Shown in pieces: positions 1 to 6,859 of a stretch of DNA of 9,261 bases. The notes beneath the pieces are model-generated. The model had not been told where the DNA came from, searched no databases, and saw only the letters and a program-made list of their open reading frames with translations. The DNA is from Pseudomonadota bacterium (GTDB taxonomy: Bacteria; Pseudomonadota; Gammaproteobacteria; Burkholderiales; Burkholderiaceae_B): NCBI GenBank assembly GCA_023437255.1, contig JAEZGR010000098.1, forward strand, positions 1 through 9,261, read 5' to 3'. A program made the position numbers and the translations under genes. The number at the start of each line of letters is the position of its first letter. Position 1 is the stretch's first letter.

Positions 1-277
1 CATCATCATCGCCGACACCAAGTTCGAGTTTGGTCTCGACGAGAACGGTCAGTTGCACCTCATGGACGAGGTGCTCACGCCTGATTCCTCGCGATTCTGG
101 CCGGCAGAAGGTTACGCCGAAGGCATCAGCCCGCCCTCGTACGACAAGCAGTTCGTGCGCGACTGGCTCGAAACACAACCCTGGAACAAGACGCCGCCTG
201 CGCCGCGTCTGCCGGCAGACGTCCTTGAAAAGACGGCCGCCAAGTACCGTGAAGCGCTCGAGCGACTGACCGGCTGA
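1..277 (+). CDS. purC: SAICAR synthetase, C-terminal 91 residues (5' truncated by window edge)
   Basis: This is the 3' end of phosphoribosylaminoimidazole-succinocarboxamide synthase, the cytoplasmic enzyme that joins CAIR to aspartate with ATP to give SAICAR in de novo purine synthesis. The reading frame enters at base 2 and stops at TGA 275-277. Visible family marks are the ADTKFEFG signature at the very start, [12 protein letters not shown] soon after, then [16 protein letters not shown], which is typical of the C-terminal part of long bacterial PurC proteins. The start codon and the N-terminal ATP-binding region lie outside the window. purE follows after 46 bases on the same strand, so the two are probably co-transcribed. 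The internal TTG at position 53 is not a start; the frame is open upstream with conserved family sequence. Confidence 0.95.
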   Translation, partial: IIIADTKFEFGLDENGQLHLMDEVLTPDSSRFWPAEGYAEGISPPSYDKQFVRDWLETQPWNKTPPAPRLPADVLEKTAAKYREALERLTG

Positions 278-323
278 CAATCCAGGGCCGCGGCCGTTCT
301 TTACTAGCAGTGCGAGGTAGATC

Positions 324-869
324 ATGAGCACGAACATCGACACTCCGGCAGCACGCGATGCCGCCGCCGGCCGTGCGCCCGTGGTGGGCGTCATCATGGG
401 CTCGTCCAGCGACTGGGACATCATGAAGCACGCGGTCGCCATTCTCGAGGAATTCTCCATTCCTCATGAAACGCGGGTCGTATCCGCGCACCGCATGCCC
501 ATCGACATGGTCGAATACGGCGAATCTGCAGTGCAGCGGGGCCTGCGCGGCATCATTGCGGGTGCTGGCGGTGCGGCCCACCTGCCGGGCATGATGGCGG
601 CGCTGACACCCGTGCCCGTGTTCGGTGTGCCGGTGCCTTCGCGCCATCTGCAAGGTCAGGATTCGCTTCTTTCCATCGTGCAGATGCCGAAGGGCGTTCC
701 GGTGGCCACGTTTGCGATCGGGGAGGCCGGTGCCGCCAATGCGGCTCTGCATCTCGTTGCCACCCTTGCCACCACCGACTCCCAGCTGCGCGAGGCGCTC
801 GTCGCGTTTCGCAAGCGTCAGACGGAAGCCGCGCGCGCGATGGTCGTTCCACCGCACGTGCTGATGTAG
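324..869 (+). CDS. purE: N5-carboxyaminoimidazole ribonucleotide mutase
   Basis: Class I PurE moves the carboxyl group of N5-CAIR to C4 to give CAIR, the step after PurK and before PurC. The protein has 181 residues. GSSSDW (residues 26-31) forms part of the phosphate and ribose site. SAHRMP (54-59) carries the catalytic histidine, His56. The glycine-rich [12 protein letters not shown] (79-90) is the other hallmark loop. The ATG at 324 is supported by GAGGT at 314-318, five bases upstream. It gives about 18 extra N-terminal residues before the core, a short Ala-rich tail that E. coli-type PurE lacks and that is probably disordered. The gene lies between purC (46-base gap) and purK (23-base gap), consistent with one purine operon. 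The functional call is secure by motif. Confidence 0.97.
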   Translation: MSTNIDTPAARDAAAGRAPVVGVIMGSSSDWDIMKHAVAILEEFSIPHETRVVSAHRMPIDMVEYGESAVQRGLRGIIAGAGGAAHLPGMMAALTPVPVFGVPVPSRHLQGQDSLLSIVQMPKGVPVATFAIGEAGAANAALHLVATLATTDSQLREALVAFRKRQTEAARAMVVPPHVLM

Positions 870-892
870 TTCCATATATACAAGGTAGATTC

Positions 893-2074
893 ATGAAACA
901 CGAGGGCAAGGCATCGCCCGTGTTGCCGGGCGACTGGCTGGGAATGATCGGCGGCGGCCAGTTGGGGCGCATGTTCTGTCATGCCGCGCAAAGCCTGGGT
1001 TACAAGGTTGCCGTTCTTGATCCTGATCCTCAGAGCCCCGCCGGCTCCGTGGCCGAGCTGCACATCCGCGCCGCCTACGACGACCCGCAGGCCCTGGCCG
1101 AACTCGCCGGGCGCTGCCGGGCAGTGACCACGGAGTTCGAGAATGTGCCTGCGGCGAGCCTGGAGGCGCTCGCGTCGCATGGCTCGCTGACGCGCCCCGG
1201 CGCGCAGGCCGTGGCGATCGTGCAGGACCGCATTCAGGAAAAAGCCTTTCTGAAGTCCAGTGGCGTTCCGGTCGCACCGTATCAGCCGGTCCATGAAGCG
1301 GGTGACATTCAGAACGCCCCCGCCGACCTTTTCCCCGGCATCCTCAAGGCCGCACGCCTGGGTTACGACGGCAAGGGCCAGGCACGGGTGAGCAACCGTG
1401 AAGAAGCGCTGCGTGCGTTTCAAGAGTTTGGCGGCTATCCGTGTGTGCTCGAAGCACTGCTGCCGCTCGATCACGAAATATCGGTGGTGTTGGCGCGTGG
1501 AGCCGACGGAGAAACGGTCTTCTACCCGTCGGCGGTGAATGAGCATCGCAACGGCATTCTCGCGGTTTCCACCGTCGATGCGGCTGCCGGTGCCAGTTCG
1601 GTGTCACAAAAGGCGGGGGCCGCGGCGTTACAGATAGCTCAAGCGTTGCAGTATGTGGGCGTGCTCTGCGTTGAGTTCTTCGTCCTGCAGGATGGCGCAC
1701 TGGTCGCCAACGAGATCGCTCCGCGCCCGCACAACAGCGGGCACTACACCATGAACGCCAGCGTCGCGAGCCAGTTCGAGCAGCAGGCGCGCGCGACGGC
1801 CGGCCTGCCGCTCGCCGACACGGGCAGCCTCTGCAGCGTGGTCATGCTGAACCTCCTGGGCGATCTCTGGTACGCGGCCGACGGCCGGCAGCGTGAACCC
1901 GATTGGGCCGGTGTGCTGGCTGTGCCGGGGGCTGAGCTGCACCTTTACGGCAAGGCCGAGGCGCGCCGCGGTCGCAAGATGGGTCATGTCAATGTGCTGG
2001 GGGCCGATGTGGCCCAGGCCCGGCAGCGCGCGGCGCGCGTGGCCGACGTGCTGGGTATGGTGCCGGGCGTATGA
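893..2074 (+). CDS. purK: N5-carboxyaminoimidazole ribonucleotide synthase (ATP-grasp)
   Basis: PurK uses ATP and bicarbonate to carboxylate AIR, giving N5-CAIR for PurE. The protein has 393 residues and the usual three-part ATP-grasp layout. The N-terminal pre-ATP-grasp fold contains IGGGQLGRM (19-27). The middle and ATP-binding region contains LGYDGKGQ (156-163), with the lid following. The metal and substrate site is around EFF (261-263) and NEIAPRPHNSGHYT (273-286), a strong PurK signature. GRKMGHVNVLG (360-370) near the C terminus is also typical. The start at 893 is preceded by AAGGT at 882-886. The last codon overlaps the next gene as ATGA (2071-2074), so translation of purK and the downstream tsaC gene is probably coupled. 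Length and motifs match a complete enzyme. Confidence 0.96.
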   Translation: MKHEGKASPVLPGDWLGMIGGGQLGRMFCHAAQSLGYKVAVLDPDPQSPAGSVAELHIRAAYDDPQALAELAGRCRAVTTEFENVPAASLEALASHGSLTRPGAQAVAIVQDRIQEKAFLKSSGVPVAPYQPVHEAGDIQNAPADLFPGILKAARLGYDGKGQARVSNREEALRAFQEFGGYPCVLEALLPLDHEISVVLARGADGETVFYPSAVNEHRNGILAVSTVDAAAGASSVSQKAGAAALQIAQALQYVGVLCVEFFVLQDGALVANEIAPRPHNSGHYTMNASVASQFEQQARATAGLPLADTGSLCSVVMLNLLGDLWYAADGRQREPDWAGVLAVPGAELHLYGKAEARRGRKMGHVNVLGADVAQARQRAARVADVLGMVPGV

Positions 2075-3117
2075 CCGACGGCCAGACGCCTTCGGAGCAG
2101 CTCATCGAGCAGGCGGCTGACCGCCTGGCTCGTGGCGGCCTGGTCGCCTTTCCCACCGAGACCGTCTATGGCCTCGGTGCAGACGCAGAGAATCCCGAGG
2201 CAATCGCCCGGATCTATGCGGCCAAGGGGCGGCCTTCCAATCATCCTGTCATCGTTCACGTGGCTCCGGAAGCTCAGCTCAGCCATTGGGCGCGTCAGGT
2301 ACCGCCAGAGGCGCAGGCGCTGGTCGAGGCTTTCTGGCCCGGGCCTCTGACGTTGATCCTGCCACGGGCTCACGGGATTCCGCCGGCAGTCAGCGGCGGG
2401 CAGGACTCGATCGGTCTGCGCTGCCCTTCGCACCCAGTGGCTCAGGCCCTGCTGCGGCGCTTTGCCGAGCGCAAAGGAGGCCAGGGCGGCGTTGCGGCGC
2501 CTTCCGCAAACAAGTTCGGTCAGGTTTCACCCACGCATGCGGAGCATGTGCGCCATGAGTTTCCGGAGCTCGATGAGGACGCGCTCATGGTGCTGGAAGG
2601 GGGCGCCTCCGAGGTCGGAATCGAGTCCACCATCATCGACCTTTCTCGTCTCGATCAGGGCCTGGGGCCGGTGTTGCTGAGGCCGGGTCACATCACGGCG
2701 GAAGCCATCGCCCAGGTTCTCGGAACGCTTCCCGGGCGACCTGATGCCGCCGCGCCGCGGGGGTCGGGGTCTCTGAAGGCGCATTACGCACCGCATACCC
2801 CCTTGCATCTGGCCGACCGCCAGGGCATCGAGGCGACCGTGGCCGAGGCCGCCCGCAGTGGCGAACGCCTCGCCGTGGTGGCGTTTGCGCCTCATGATCA
2901 GTGCGGTGCGGCGCCCGCCTTGCCTGCCAACGTGGACTGGCAGGTGTGCGCCGATCAGCCCGCCGAGTACGCGCGTGTGCTGTATGCGCTGCTGCGCAGT
3001 CTCGACAAGGGGGGGTACGGCCGCATCGTGCTCGAGCGGCCGCCCGCCACGGCGCAATGGCAGGCCGTGAACGATCGCGTGGGTCGCGCCGCCGCCGCCT
3101 TCAACCCCCACGACTGA
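2071..3117 (+). CDS. tsaC: L-threonylcarbamoyladenylate synthase, long Sua5-type
   Basis: The enzyme makes threonylcarbamoyl-AMP from threonine, bicarbonate and ATP, the first step of the universal t6A37 modification of ANN-decoding tRNAs. The protein has 348 residues, the long Sua5 form rather than the short E. coli TsaC. The YrdC domain covers about residues 8-210: FPTETVYGLGADA (27-39), the KGRPSNHPVI nucleotide and substrate loop (52-61), IGLRCPSHP (114-122), APSAN (143-147), VGIESTIIDLS (182-192) and LLRPGHIT (202-209). A linker with GSGSLKAHYAP (231-241) leads to the C-terminal Sua5 domain (about 245-345), which ends in the usual PPATAQWQAVNDR segment. The ATG overlaps the purK stop, so expression is probably tied to the purine operon. 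The short/long naming (tsaC, sua5, tsaC2, ywlC) varies; the function is well supported. Confidence 0.94.
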   Translation: MTDGQTPSEQLIEQAADRLARGGLVAFPTETVYGLGADAENPEAIARIYAAKGRPSNHPVIVHVAPEAQLSHWARQVPPEAQALVEAFWPGPLTLILPRAHGIPPAVSGGQDSIGLRCPSHPVAQALLRRFAERKGGQGGVAAPSANKFGQVSPTHAEHVRHEFPELDEDALMVLEGGASEVGIESTIIDLSRLDQGLGPVLLRPGHITAEAIAQVLGTLPGRPDAAAPRGSGSLKAHYAPHTPLHLADRQGIEATVAEAARSGERLAVVAFAPHDQCGAAPALPANVDWQVCADQPAEYARVLYALLRSLDKGGYGRIVLERPPATAQWQAVNDRVGRAAAAFNPHD

Positions 3118-3141
3118 TTGCCCCGTTGGTTCGACGCGCCA

Positions 3142-3170
3142 GTGCCCGCGCTTCGCGCGTGTGCGGGCAC
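3142..3170 (+). terminator. GC-rich stem-loop after tsaC, possible weak terminator
   Basis: Arms GTGCCCGC (3142-3149) and GCGGGCAC (3163-3170) are perfect reverse complements around a 13-base loop. The region can also fold as CGCGC-TTC-GCGCG (3147-3159), an alternative to the outer stem. It starts 24 bases after the tsaC stop and ends 54 bases before the maoC-like start. There is no T-run after it, so it is not a canonical intrinsic terminator. It may end or process the purine transcript, or be a structured leader of the next gene. The call rests on complementarity only. Confidence 0.4.
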
Positions 3171-3224
3171 ACTTCCGTGGTATGGTCACCTGCTACGGAA
3201 CATTCATCGGAATACGCATCACTT

Positions 3225-3659
3225 ATGAAATTCGAGGAAATTGAGGTCGGCATGGTGGTTTCGCATCCACCCGTTGTGCTCACCCGCGAAGAAATGCTTG
3301 CTTTTGCGCGTTCGTATGACCCGCAGCCTTTTCATGTCGACGAAGCCGCTGCACAGGGCAGCCGCTGGGGCGGCCTGATCGGCAGCGGTTGGCTCACGTG
3401 CGGGTTGGCGATGCGCATGTTCTACGAAACCGCGCTCCAGGGCTCTGAAGCGTTCGGTTCGCCGGGCCTCGAGCGTCTGCGCTGGCCCAACCCGGTGCGC
3501 CCGGGTGATGCCCTGCGGCTCGACTCCACCGTCGAATCCAAGCGCGTCTCTTCGTCGCGCTCCGACCTGGGCATCGTGCGCTGGACCTGGCGCATGTATA
3601 ACCAGGACGACGCCCTGGTTCTTGAAACCGAGGTCACCAATATGTTCGATCTGGGCTGA
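3225..3659 (+). CDS. MaoC family (R)-specific enoyl-CoA hydratase-like protein
   Basis: This is a 144-residue single hot-dog-fold protein of the MaoC/hydratase-2 family. Members add water to trans-2-enoyl-CoA thioesters to give (R)-3-hydroxyacyl-CoA. The family motif is at residues 27-41, FARSYDPQPFHVDEA. Asp32 and His37 have the same five-residue spacing as the catalytic Asp/His pair of Aeromonas PhaJ, and GGLIGSGW (49-56) follows as expected. The frame is open upstream to 2901, but that part overlaps tsaC and lacks family similarity, so the ATG at 3225 is chosen. Its ribosome-binding site is weak (GGAA at 3209-3212, spacing 12). The gene follows tsaC by 107 bases and converges on gcdH across a shared terminator. 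The substrate cannot be read from the sequence; crotonyl-CoA is one possibility because of that neighbour. Confidence 0.85.
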   Translation: MKFEEIEVGMVVSHPPVVLTREEMLAFARSYDPQPFHVDEAAAQGSRWGGLIGSGWLTCGLAMRMFYETALQGSEAFGSPGLERLRWPNPVRPGDALRLDSTVESKRVSSSRSDLGIVRWTWRMYNQDDALVLETEVTNMFDLG

Positions 3660-3730
3660 GCCGGAATCGCAGCATGTTGTCGTATTTGACCGGTACCCAG
3701 CAGAGAATTTGGCCAGGCCGGTAAAAAAAG

Positions 3731-3752
3731 AAAAGGGGCGTGAGCCCCTTTT
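3731..3752. terminator. bidirectional intrinsic terminator between maoC-like gene and gcdH
   Basis: Arms AAAAGGGGC (3731-3739) and GCCCCTTTT (3744-3752) pair perfectly over nine bases around the loop GTGA. On the + strand the T-tract is TTTTCTGT, serving the maoC-like gene that stops 71 bases before the hairpin. On the - strand the hairpin is followed by CTTTTTTT (complement of 3723-3730), a stronger U-tract, serving gcdH, which stops 45 bases away. The convergent placement fits a two-way terminator very well. Confidence 0.9.
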
Positions 3753-3797
3753 CTGTATTCAGACAGCGTCGCGGTGGAATGGCCGCCACGCGTGCAC

Positions 3798-4991
3798 TCA
3801 GAAGAACGCCTGCAGGCCGGTCTGTGCGCGACCGAGAATCAGCGCGTGCACGTCATGGGTGCCTTCGTAGGTGTTGACCACCTCGAGATTGACCAGGTGG
3901 CGGGCCACGCCGAACTCGTCGGAAATGCCGTTGCCGCCAAGCATGTCGCGCGCCATGCGCGCAATATCGAGGGCCTTGCCGCAGGAGTTGCGCTTCATGA
4001 TCGACGTGATCTCGACGGCCGCAGTGCCTTCGTCTTTCATGCGACCCAGGCGCAGGCACCCCTGCAGGCCCAGTGTGATCTCGGGCTGCATGTCGGCCAG
4101 CTTTTTCTGAATCAATTGATTCTGGGCGAGCGGGCGGCCAAATTGCTTGCGATCGAGCGTGTACTGGCGGGCGGTGTGCCAGCAGGCTTCGGCGGCGCCG
4201 AGGGCACCCCATGCGATGCCGTAGCGGGCCGAATTCAGGCAGGTGAAGGGGCCACGCAGGCCGCTCACGCCGGGCATCATGGCGTCGGCCGGGACCTCGA
4301 CCTCGTCCATGACGATTTCGCCCGTGATGGAGGCACGCAGGCCCACCTTGCCATGAATGGCCGGCGCACTCAGACCCTTCATGCCTTTTTCGAGAATGAA
4401 GCCGCGGATCTTGCCGTCGTCGTCGCCGCCGACCACCTTGCCCCACACCACGAAGACGTCGGCGATGGGGGAGTTGGTGATCCACATCTTGTTGCCGGTC
4501 AGGCGATAGCCGCTGTCGGTTTTCACGGCGCGGGTTTCCATGTTGCCGGGATCCGAACCGTGGTTGGGTTCGGTCAGGCCGAAGCAGCCGATCCATTCAC
4601 CGCTGGCGAGTTTGGGCAGGTACTTCTGCTTCTGTTCTTCGCTGCCGAATTCGTTGATGGGCACCATTACCAGCGAAGACTGCACGCTCATCATGGAGCG
4701 GTAGCCGGAGTCGATGCGTTCGATTTCGCGGGCGATGAGGCCGTAGCTCACATAGTTCAGGCCTGCGCCGCCATAGGCTTCGGGAATGGTGGCGCCCAGC
4801 AGGCCCAGTTCACCCATTTCGCGGAAGATGGCGGGATCCGTCTTTTCGTGGCGGAAGGCTTCGAGCACGCGCGGAGCAAGCTTGTCTTGTGCGTAGGCGT
4901 GGGCGGCATCGCGCACCATGCGCTCTTCTTCGGTGAGCTGGGCATTGAGGAGAAGCGGATCTTCCCAGTGGAAGGAGGGCGTCGAAGACAT
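3798..4991 (-). CDS. gcdH: Glutaryl-CoA dehydrogenase
   Basis: This FAD-dependent acyl-CoA dehydrogenase oxidises and decarboxylates glutaryl-CoA to crotonyl-CoA in the breakdown of lysine, tryptophan, glutarate and some aromatics. It passes electrons to ETF. The protein has 397 residues, the size of the mature human enzyme. The N-terminal helical domain ends near residue 130. The flavin-site segment [13 protein letters not shown] (136-148) and the MWITN element (169-173) come next, then the C-terminal helical domain with [15 protein letters not shown] (281-295). Glutaryl-CoA specificity is shown by Arg98 in [10 protein letters not shown] (the substrate-carboxylate arginine of human GCDH) and by [17 protein letters not shown] (373-389), where Glu376 is the catalytic base. 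The start is supported by AGGAA (complement of 4998-5002). The ThDP enzyme gene lies 72 bases upstream on the same strand, so co-transcription is possible. No glutarate CoA-transferase is adjacent. Confidence 0.95.
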   Translation of the reverse strand: MSSTPSFHWEDPLLLNAQLTEEERMVRDAAHAYAQDKLAPRVLEAFRHEKTDPAIFREMGELGLLGATIPEAYGGAGLNYVSYGLIAREIERIDSGYRSMMSVQSSLVMVPINEFGSEEQKQKYLPKLASGEWIGCFGLTEPNHGSDPGNMETRAVKTDSGYRLTGNKMWITNSPIADVFVVWGKVVGGDDDGKIRGFILEKGMKGLSAPAIHGKVGLRASITGEIVMDEVEVPADAMMPGVSGLRGPFTCLNSARYGIAWGALGAAEACWHTARQYTLDRKQFGRPLAQNQLIQKKLADMQPEITLGLQGCLRLGRMKDEGTAAVEITSIMKRNSCGKALDIARMARDMLGGNGISDEFGVARHLVNLEVVNTYEGTHDVHALILGRAQTGLQAFF

Positions 4992-5039
4992 GTAGTGTTC
5001 CTGTAATCGGTTGATATGACGAGAATTCGTGAGGCAGCG

Positions 5040-5059
5040 CGGCGGGCCGCAGCCCGCCG
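5040..5059 (-). other. GC-rich hairpin just after the ThDP-enzyme stop
   Basis: CGGCGGGC (5040-5047) and GCCCGCCG (5052-5059) are perfect eight-base complements with a four-base loop. In the - direction the stem begins only four bases after the stop codon at 5066-5064. No T-run follows, so it looks more like an attenuator, RNA-stabilising or rho-related element than a full terminator. It lies between the ThDP gene and gcdH and could lower gcdH read-through relative to the upstream gene. Confidence 0.5.
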
Positions 5060-5063
5060 GCCT

Positions 5064-6755
5064 TCAGCGTTGCGCCTGCTGACGGATGCCGCTGAGCGTC
5101 TGTGCCGGCGTGATGGCTTCCGGATCGAGCATGCAGTGCAGAATGGCGGGCTTGCCACTGGCGACGGCACGCTCGAAGGCCGGCGCAAAATCTTCGGTGC
5201 GTTCCACCCGCTCACCGTAGCCACCGAATGCCTGGGCGTACGCGGCAAAGTCGGGGTTGCGCAGGGAGGTGGCGGAAATGCGGCCCGGGTAATGGCGTTC
5301 CTGGTGCATGCGGATGGTGCCGTACATGCCGTTATCGATGATCAATACCACGATGGGCAGGTCGTACTGCACGGCCGTGGCGAACTCCTGGCCGTGCATC
5401 ATGAAGCAGCCGTCGCCCGCAAAGCAGATCACGCTGCGGTCGGGGAAGATGCGCTTGGCACCCACGGCGGCGGGCAGCCCATAGCCCATGGAGCCGGAGG
5501 TCGGTGCCAACTGGGTGCCGTAGCGGGTGAAGCGACGGAAGCGATGCAGCCAGGTGGCGTAGTTGCCTGCACCGTTGCACATGATCGCATCGTCGGGCAG
5601 CACCTCGTTCAGATAGGCCATGATCGGGCCCATTTGCAGCGCGCCGGGGTGAGACACAGCGCCCGGATCGGTCCAGCTCAGATAGCTGGCGCGCATGGAT
5701 TCGAGTACGGGGACCCAGGGGAGGGCTGCGGTCGGCGCCTGCAGCCCGGCCAGGGCCGCGCAGAATGCCTGCGGCGATACATTGACCGCTTCGTCGGCCA
5801 CGTACACCCGGTTCAGCTCCGACGAGTCGGGATGCACGTGCACGAAATGCTGTCTCGGCACCGGAATGTCGAGCAGCTCGTAGCTCTGGCTGGGAATCTC
5901 GGAAAAGCGGCCGCCGACCATGAGGACGAAGTCGCTGTCGCGGATGAACTGCATGAGCTGCGGATTGCCACCCAGACCGACGTCGCCGATGAAGCACGGG
6001 TGCTGCGTGGAGAACAGCATCTGGCGGCGGAACTGCACGGCCACCGGGAGCTGCCAGGCTTGTGCGAAGGCCTCGAACTGGGCCACCGCCTCCGGGCTCC
6101 AGCGACTGCCGCCCAGAATCGCCACGGGCTGGCGAGCCTGCGACAGACGCTCGGCAATGGCCTGCATCTGTGCCGGCGCCGGAACGCTTTCGGGAACGCG
6201 GTAGTGCGGGGCATCGGGCACGGCCACGACTTCGGTGAGCATGTCTTCGGGCAGGGCGATGACCACCGGGCCGGGGCGGCCGGAGGTGGCCACGTGGAAG
6301 GCGCGCGAGATCAGTTCGGGAATGCGCTCGACCTGATCGATTTCGGTGACCCATTTGGCCTGGGTGCCGAATACCGCGCGATAGTCCATTTCCTGGAAGG
6401 CTTCGCGCTCGCGCATGCCGCGTTCGATCTGGCCCACGAAGAGGATCATGGGGGTGGAGTCCTGGCTGGCGATGTGCACACCGGCCATGGCGTTGGCGGC
6501 ACCGGGGCCGCGGGTGACCATGCAGATGCCCGGCGCGCCCCTGAGTTTGCCATGCGCGTCGGCCATCATGGCGGCGCCGCCTTCCTGGCGACAGACCGTG
6601 ACCTCGATCTGATGATCGTGCAGGCCGTCGAGCACGGCCAGGTAGCTTTCGCCCGGCACACAGAACACATGGCGCACGCCATGCGCGGCGAGCTGGTCGA
6701 CCAGAATATGTCCGCCCATTCTGGCTGTGGGCGTGGTGGGAGTAGCGTGATTCAT
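5064..6755 (-). CDS. ThDP-dependent enzyme, acetolactate synthase/pyruvate oxidase-like, substrate unknown
   Basis: This 563-residue protein has the three-domain layout of the AHAS/POX superfamily. The N-terminal PYR domain (about 12-175) has FCVPGES (31-37), Glu58 in RQEGGAAMMA as the ThDP-activating glutamate, and VTRGPGAANA (80-89). The central nucleotide-binding-like domain (about 195-335) includes VGGRFSE (280-286). The C-terminal PP domain (about 370-545) has SGSMGYGLPAAVG (420-432) and the ThDP/Mg motif from GDG (447-449) to DNGMYGT (474-480), with Asp448 and Asn475 as metal ligands. Genes of this kind are often labelled acetolactate synthase, but no small regulatory subunit (ilvN/ilvH) is beside it and the neighbours are catabolic. 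The frame is open to 6953, but the first 66 residues lack family character and would cross the divergent LysR start, so ATG 6755 is chosen; its ribosome-binding site is weak. Carboligase, 2-oxo-acid decarboxylase and oxidase are all open. Confidence 0.85.
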   Translation of the reverse strand: MNHATPTTPTARMGGHILVDQLAAHGVRHVFCVPGESYLAVLDGLHDHQIEVTVCRQEGGAAMMADAHGKLRGAPGICMVTRGPGAANAMAGVHIASQDSTPMILFVGQIERGMREREAFQEMDYRAVFGTQAKWVTEIDQVERIPELISRAFHVATSGRPGPVVIALPEDMLTEVVAVPDAPHYRVPESVPAPAQMQAIAERLSQARQPVAILGGSRWSPEAVAQFEAFAQAWQLPVAVQFRRQMLFSTQHPCFIGDVGLGGNPQLMQFIRDSDFVLMVGGRFSEIPSQSYELLDIPVPRQHFVHVHPDSSELNRVYVADEAVNVSPQAFCAALAGLQAPTAALPWVPVLESMRASYLSWTDPGAVSHPGALQMGPIMAYLNEVLPDDAIMCNGAGNYATWLHRFRRFTRYGTQLAPTSGSMGYGLPAAVGAKRIFPDRSVICFAGDGCFMMHGQEFATAVQYDLPIVVLIIDNGMYGTIRMHQERHYPGRISATSLRNPDFAAYAQAFGGYGERVERTEDFAPAFERAVASGKPAILHCMLDPEAITPAQTLSGIRQQAQR

Positions 6756-6787
6756 GGCTTCAAGGATATGTGCGCCCGCCGCACAAA

Positions 6788-6804
6788 GCAATTGATAAAA
6801 TTGC
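6788..6804. repeat. 17-bp perfect inverted repeat GCAATT-N5-AATTGC
   Basis: The six-base arms 6788-6793 and 6799-6804 are exact reverse complements around GATAA. The centre lies 41 bases from the ThDP-enzyme start and 64 bases from the LysR start. The symmetry is of operator type, but it lacks the T-N11-A spacing at its centre, so it may be a second LysR half-site region, a site for another regulator, or part of the promoter. Confidence 0.5.
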
Positions 6805-6811
6805 ACAATAT

Positions 6812-6828
6812 CTTGCCATATTTTCAAG
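6812..6828. promoter_or_regulatory. candidate LysR box CTTG-N9-CAAG (T-N11-A)
   Basis: The four-base arms 6812-6815 and 6825-6828 are complementary, with an AT-rich core and T-N11-A geometry centred on 6820. It lies 32-48 bases before the LysR start and also overlaps the TTGAAA that could be the -35 element of the divergent ThDP gene. That position fits the recognition site of an autoregulated LysR protein. Confidence 0.5.
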
Positions 6829-6859
6829 ACCGCCACGGGCGTTGCGGCATTTTTCGGAC

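Larger units (their letters stand above)
6756..6859. promoter_or_regulatory. divergent promoter/operator region between ThDP-enzyme gene and LysR gene
   Basis: This 104-base spacer is clearly AT-richer than its surroundings (6785-6828). It holds two 17-bp inverted repeats: GCAATT-N5-AATTGC (6788-6804) and CTTG-N9-CAAG (6812-6828). The second has T6814 and A6826 exactly eleven bases apart, the T-N11-A form of LysR-family operators. Promoter-like elements are present but not decisive: TTGATA at 6792-6797 for the + strand, and TTGAAA (complement of 6822-6827) with a weak TGCAAT 16 bases on for the - strand. The LysR protein probably binds here, repressing itself and controlling the ThDP gene. 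Confidence 0.6.

Noticed and set aside
286..295. Ten-base palindrome GGCCGCGGCC between purC and purE
   Set aside because: No loop, no T-run and short; expected by chance in GC-rich DNA and not a credible terminator or operator.
126..875. Open frame of 249 codons on the - strand across purC/purE
   Set aside because: Antisense to two conserved purine genes and crossing their spacer, with Arg/His-rich low-information sequence.
2901..3224. Upstream extension of the MaoC-like frame
   Set aside because: It overlaps tsaC in another frame, is Arg/Ala-rich without similarity to the family, and the hot-dog domain begins right at ATG 3225.
3774..5006. Open frame of 410 codons on the + strand opposite gcdH
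   Set aside because: Same cause: shadow of a GC-rich gene, no recognisable domain, and it would run through the terminator side of gcdH.
6770..6859. Longer start for the LysR regulator (30 extra residues)
   Set aside because: LysR proteins begin a few residues before the HTH; the extension would span the operator region.
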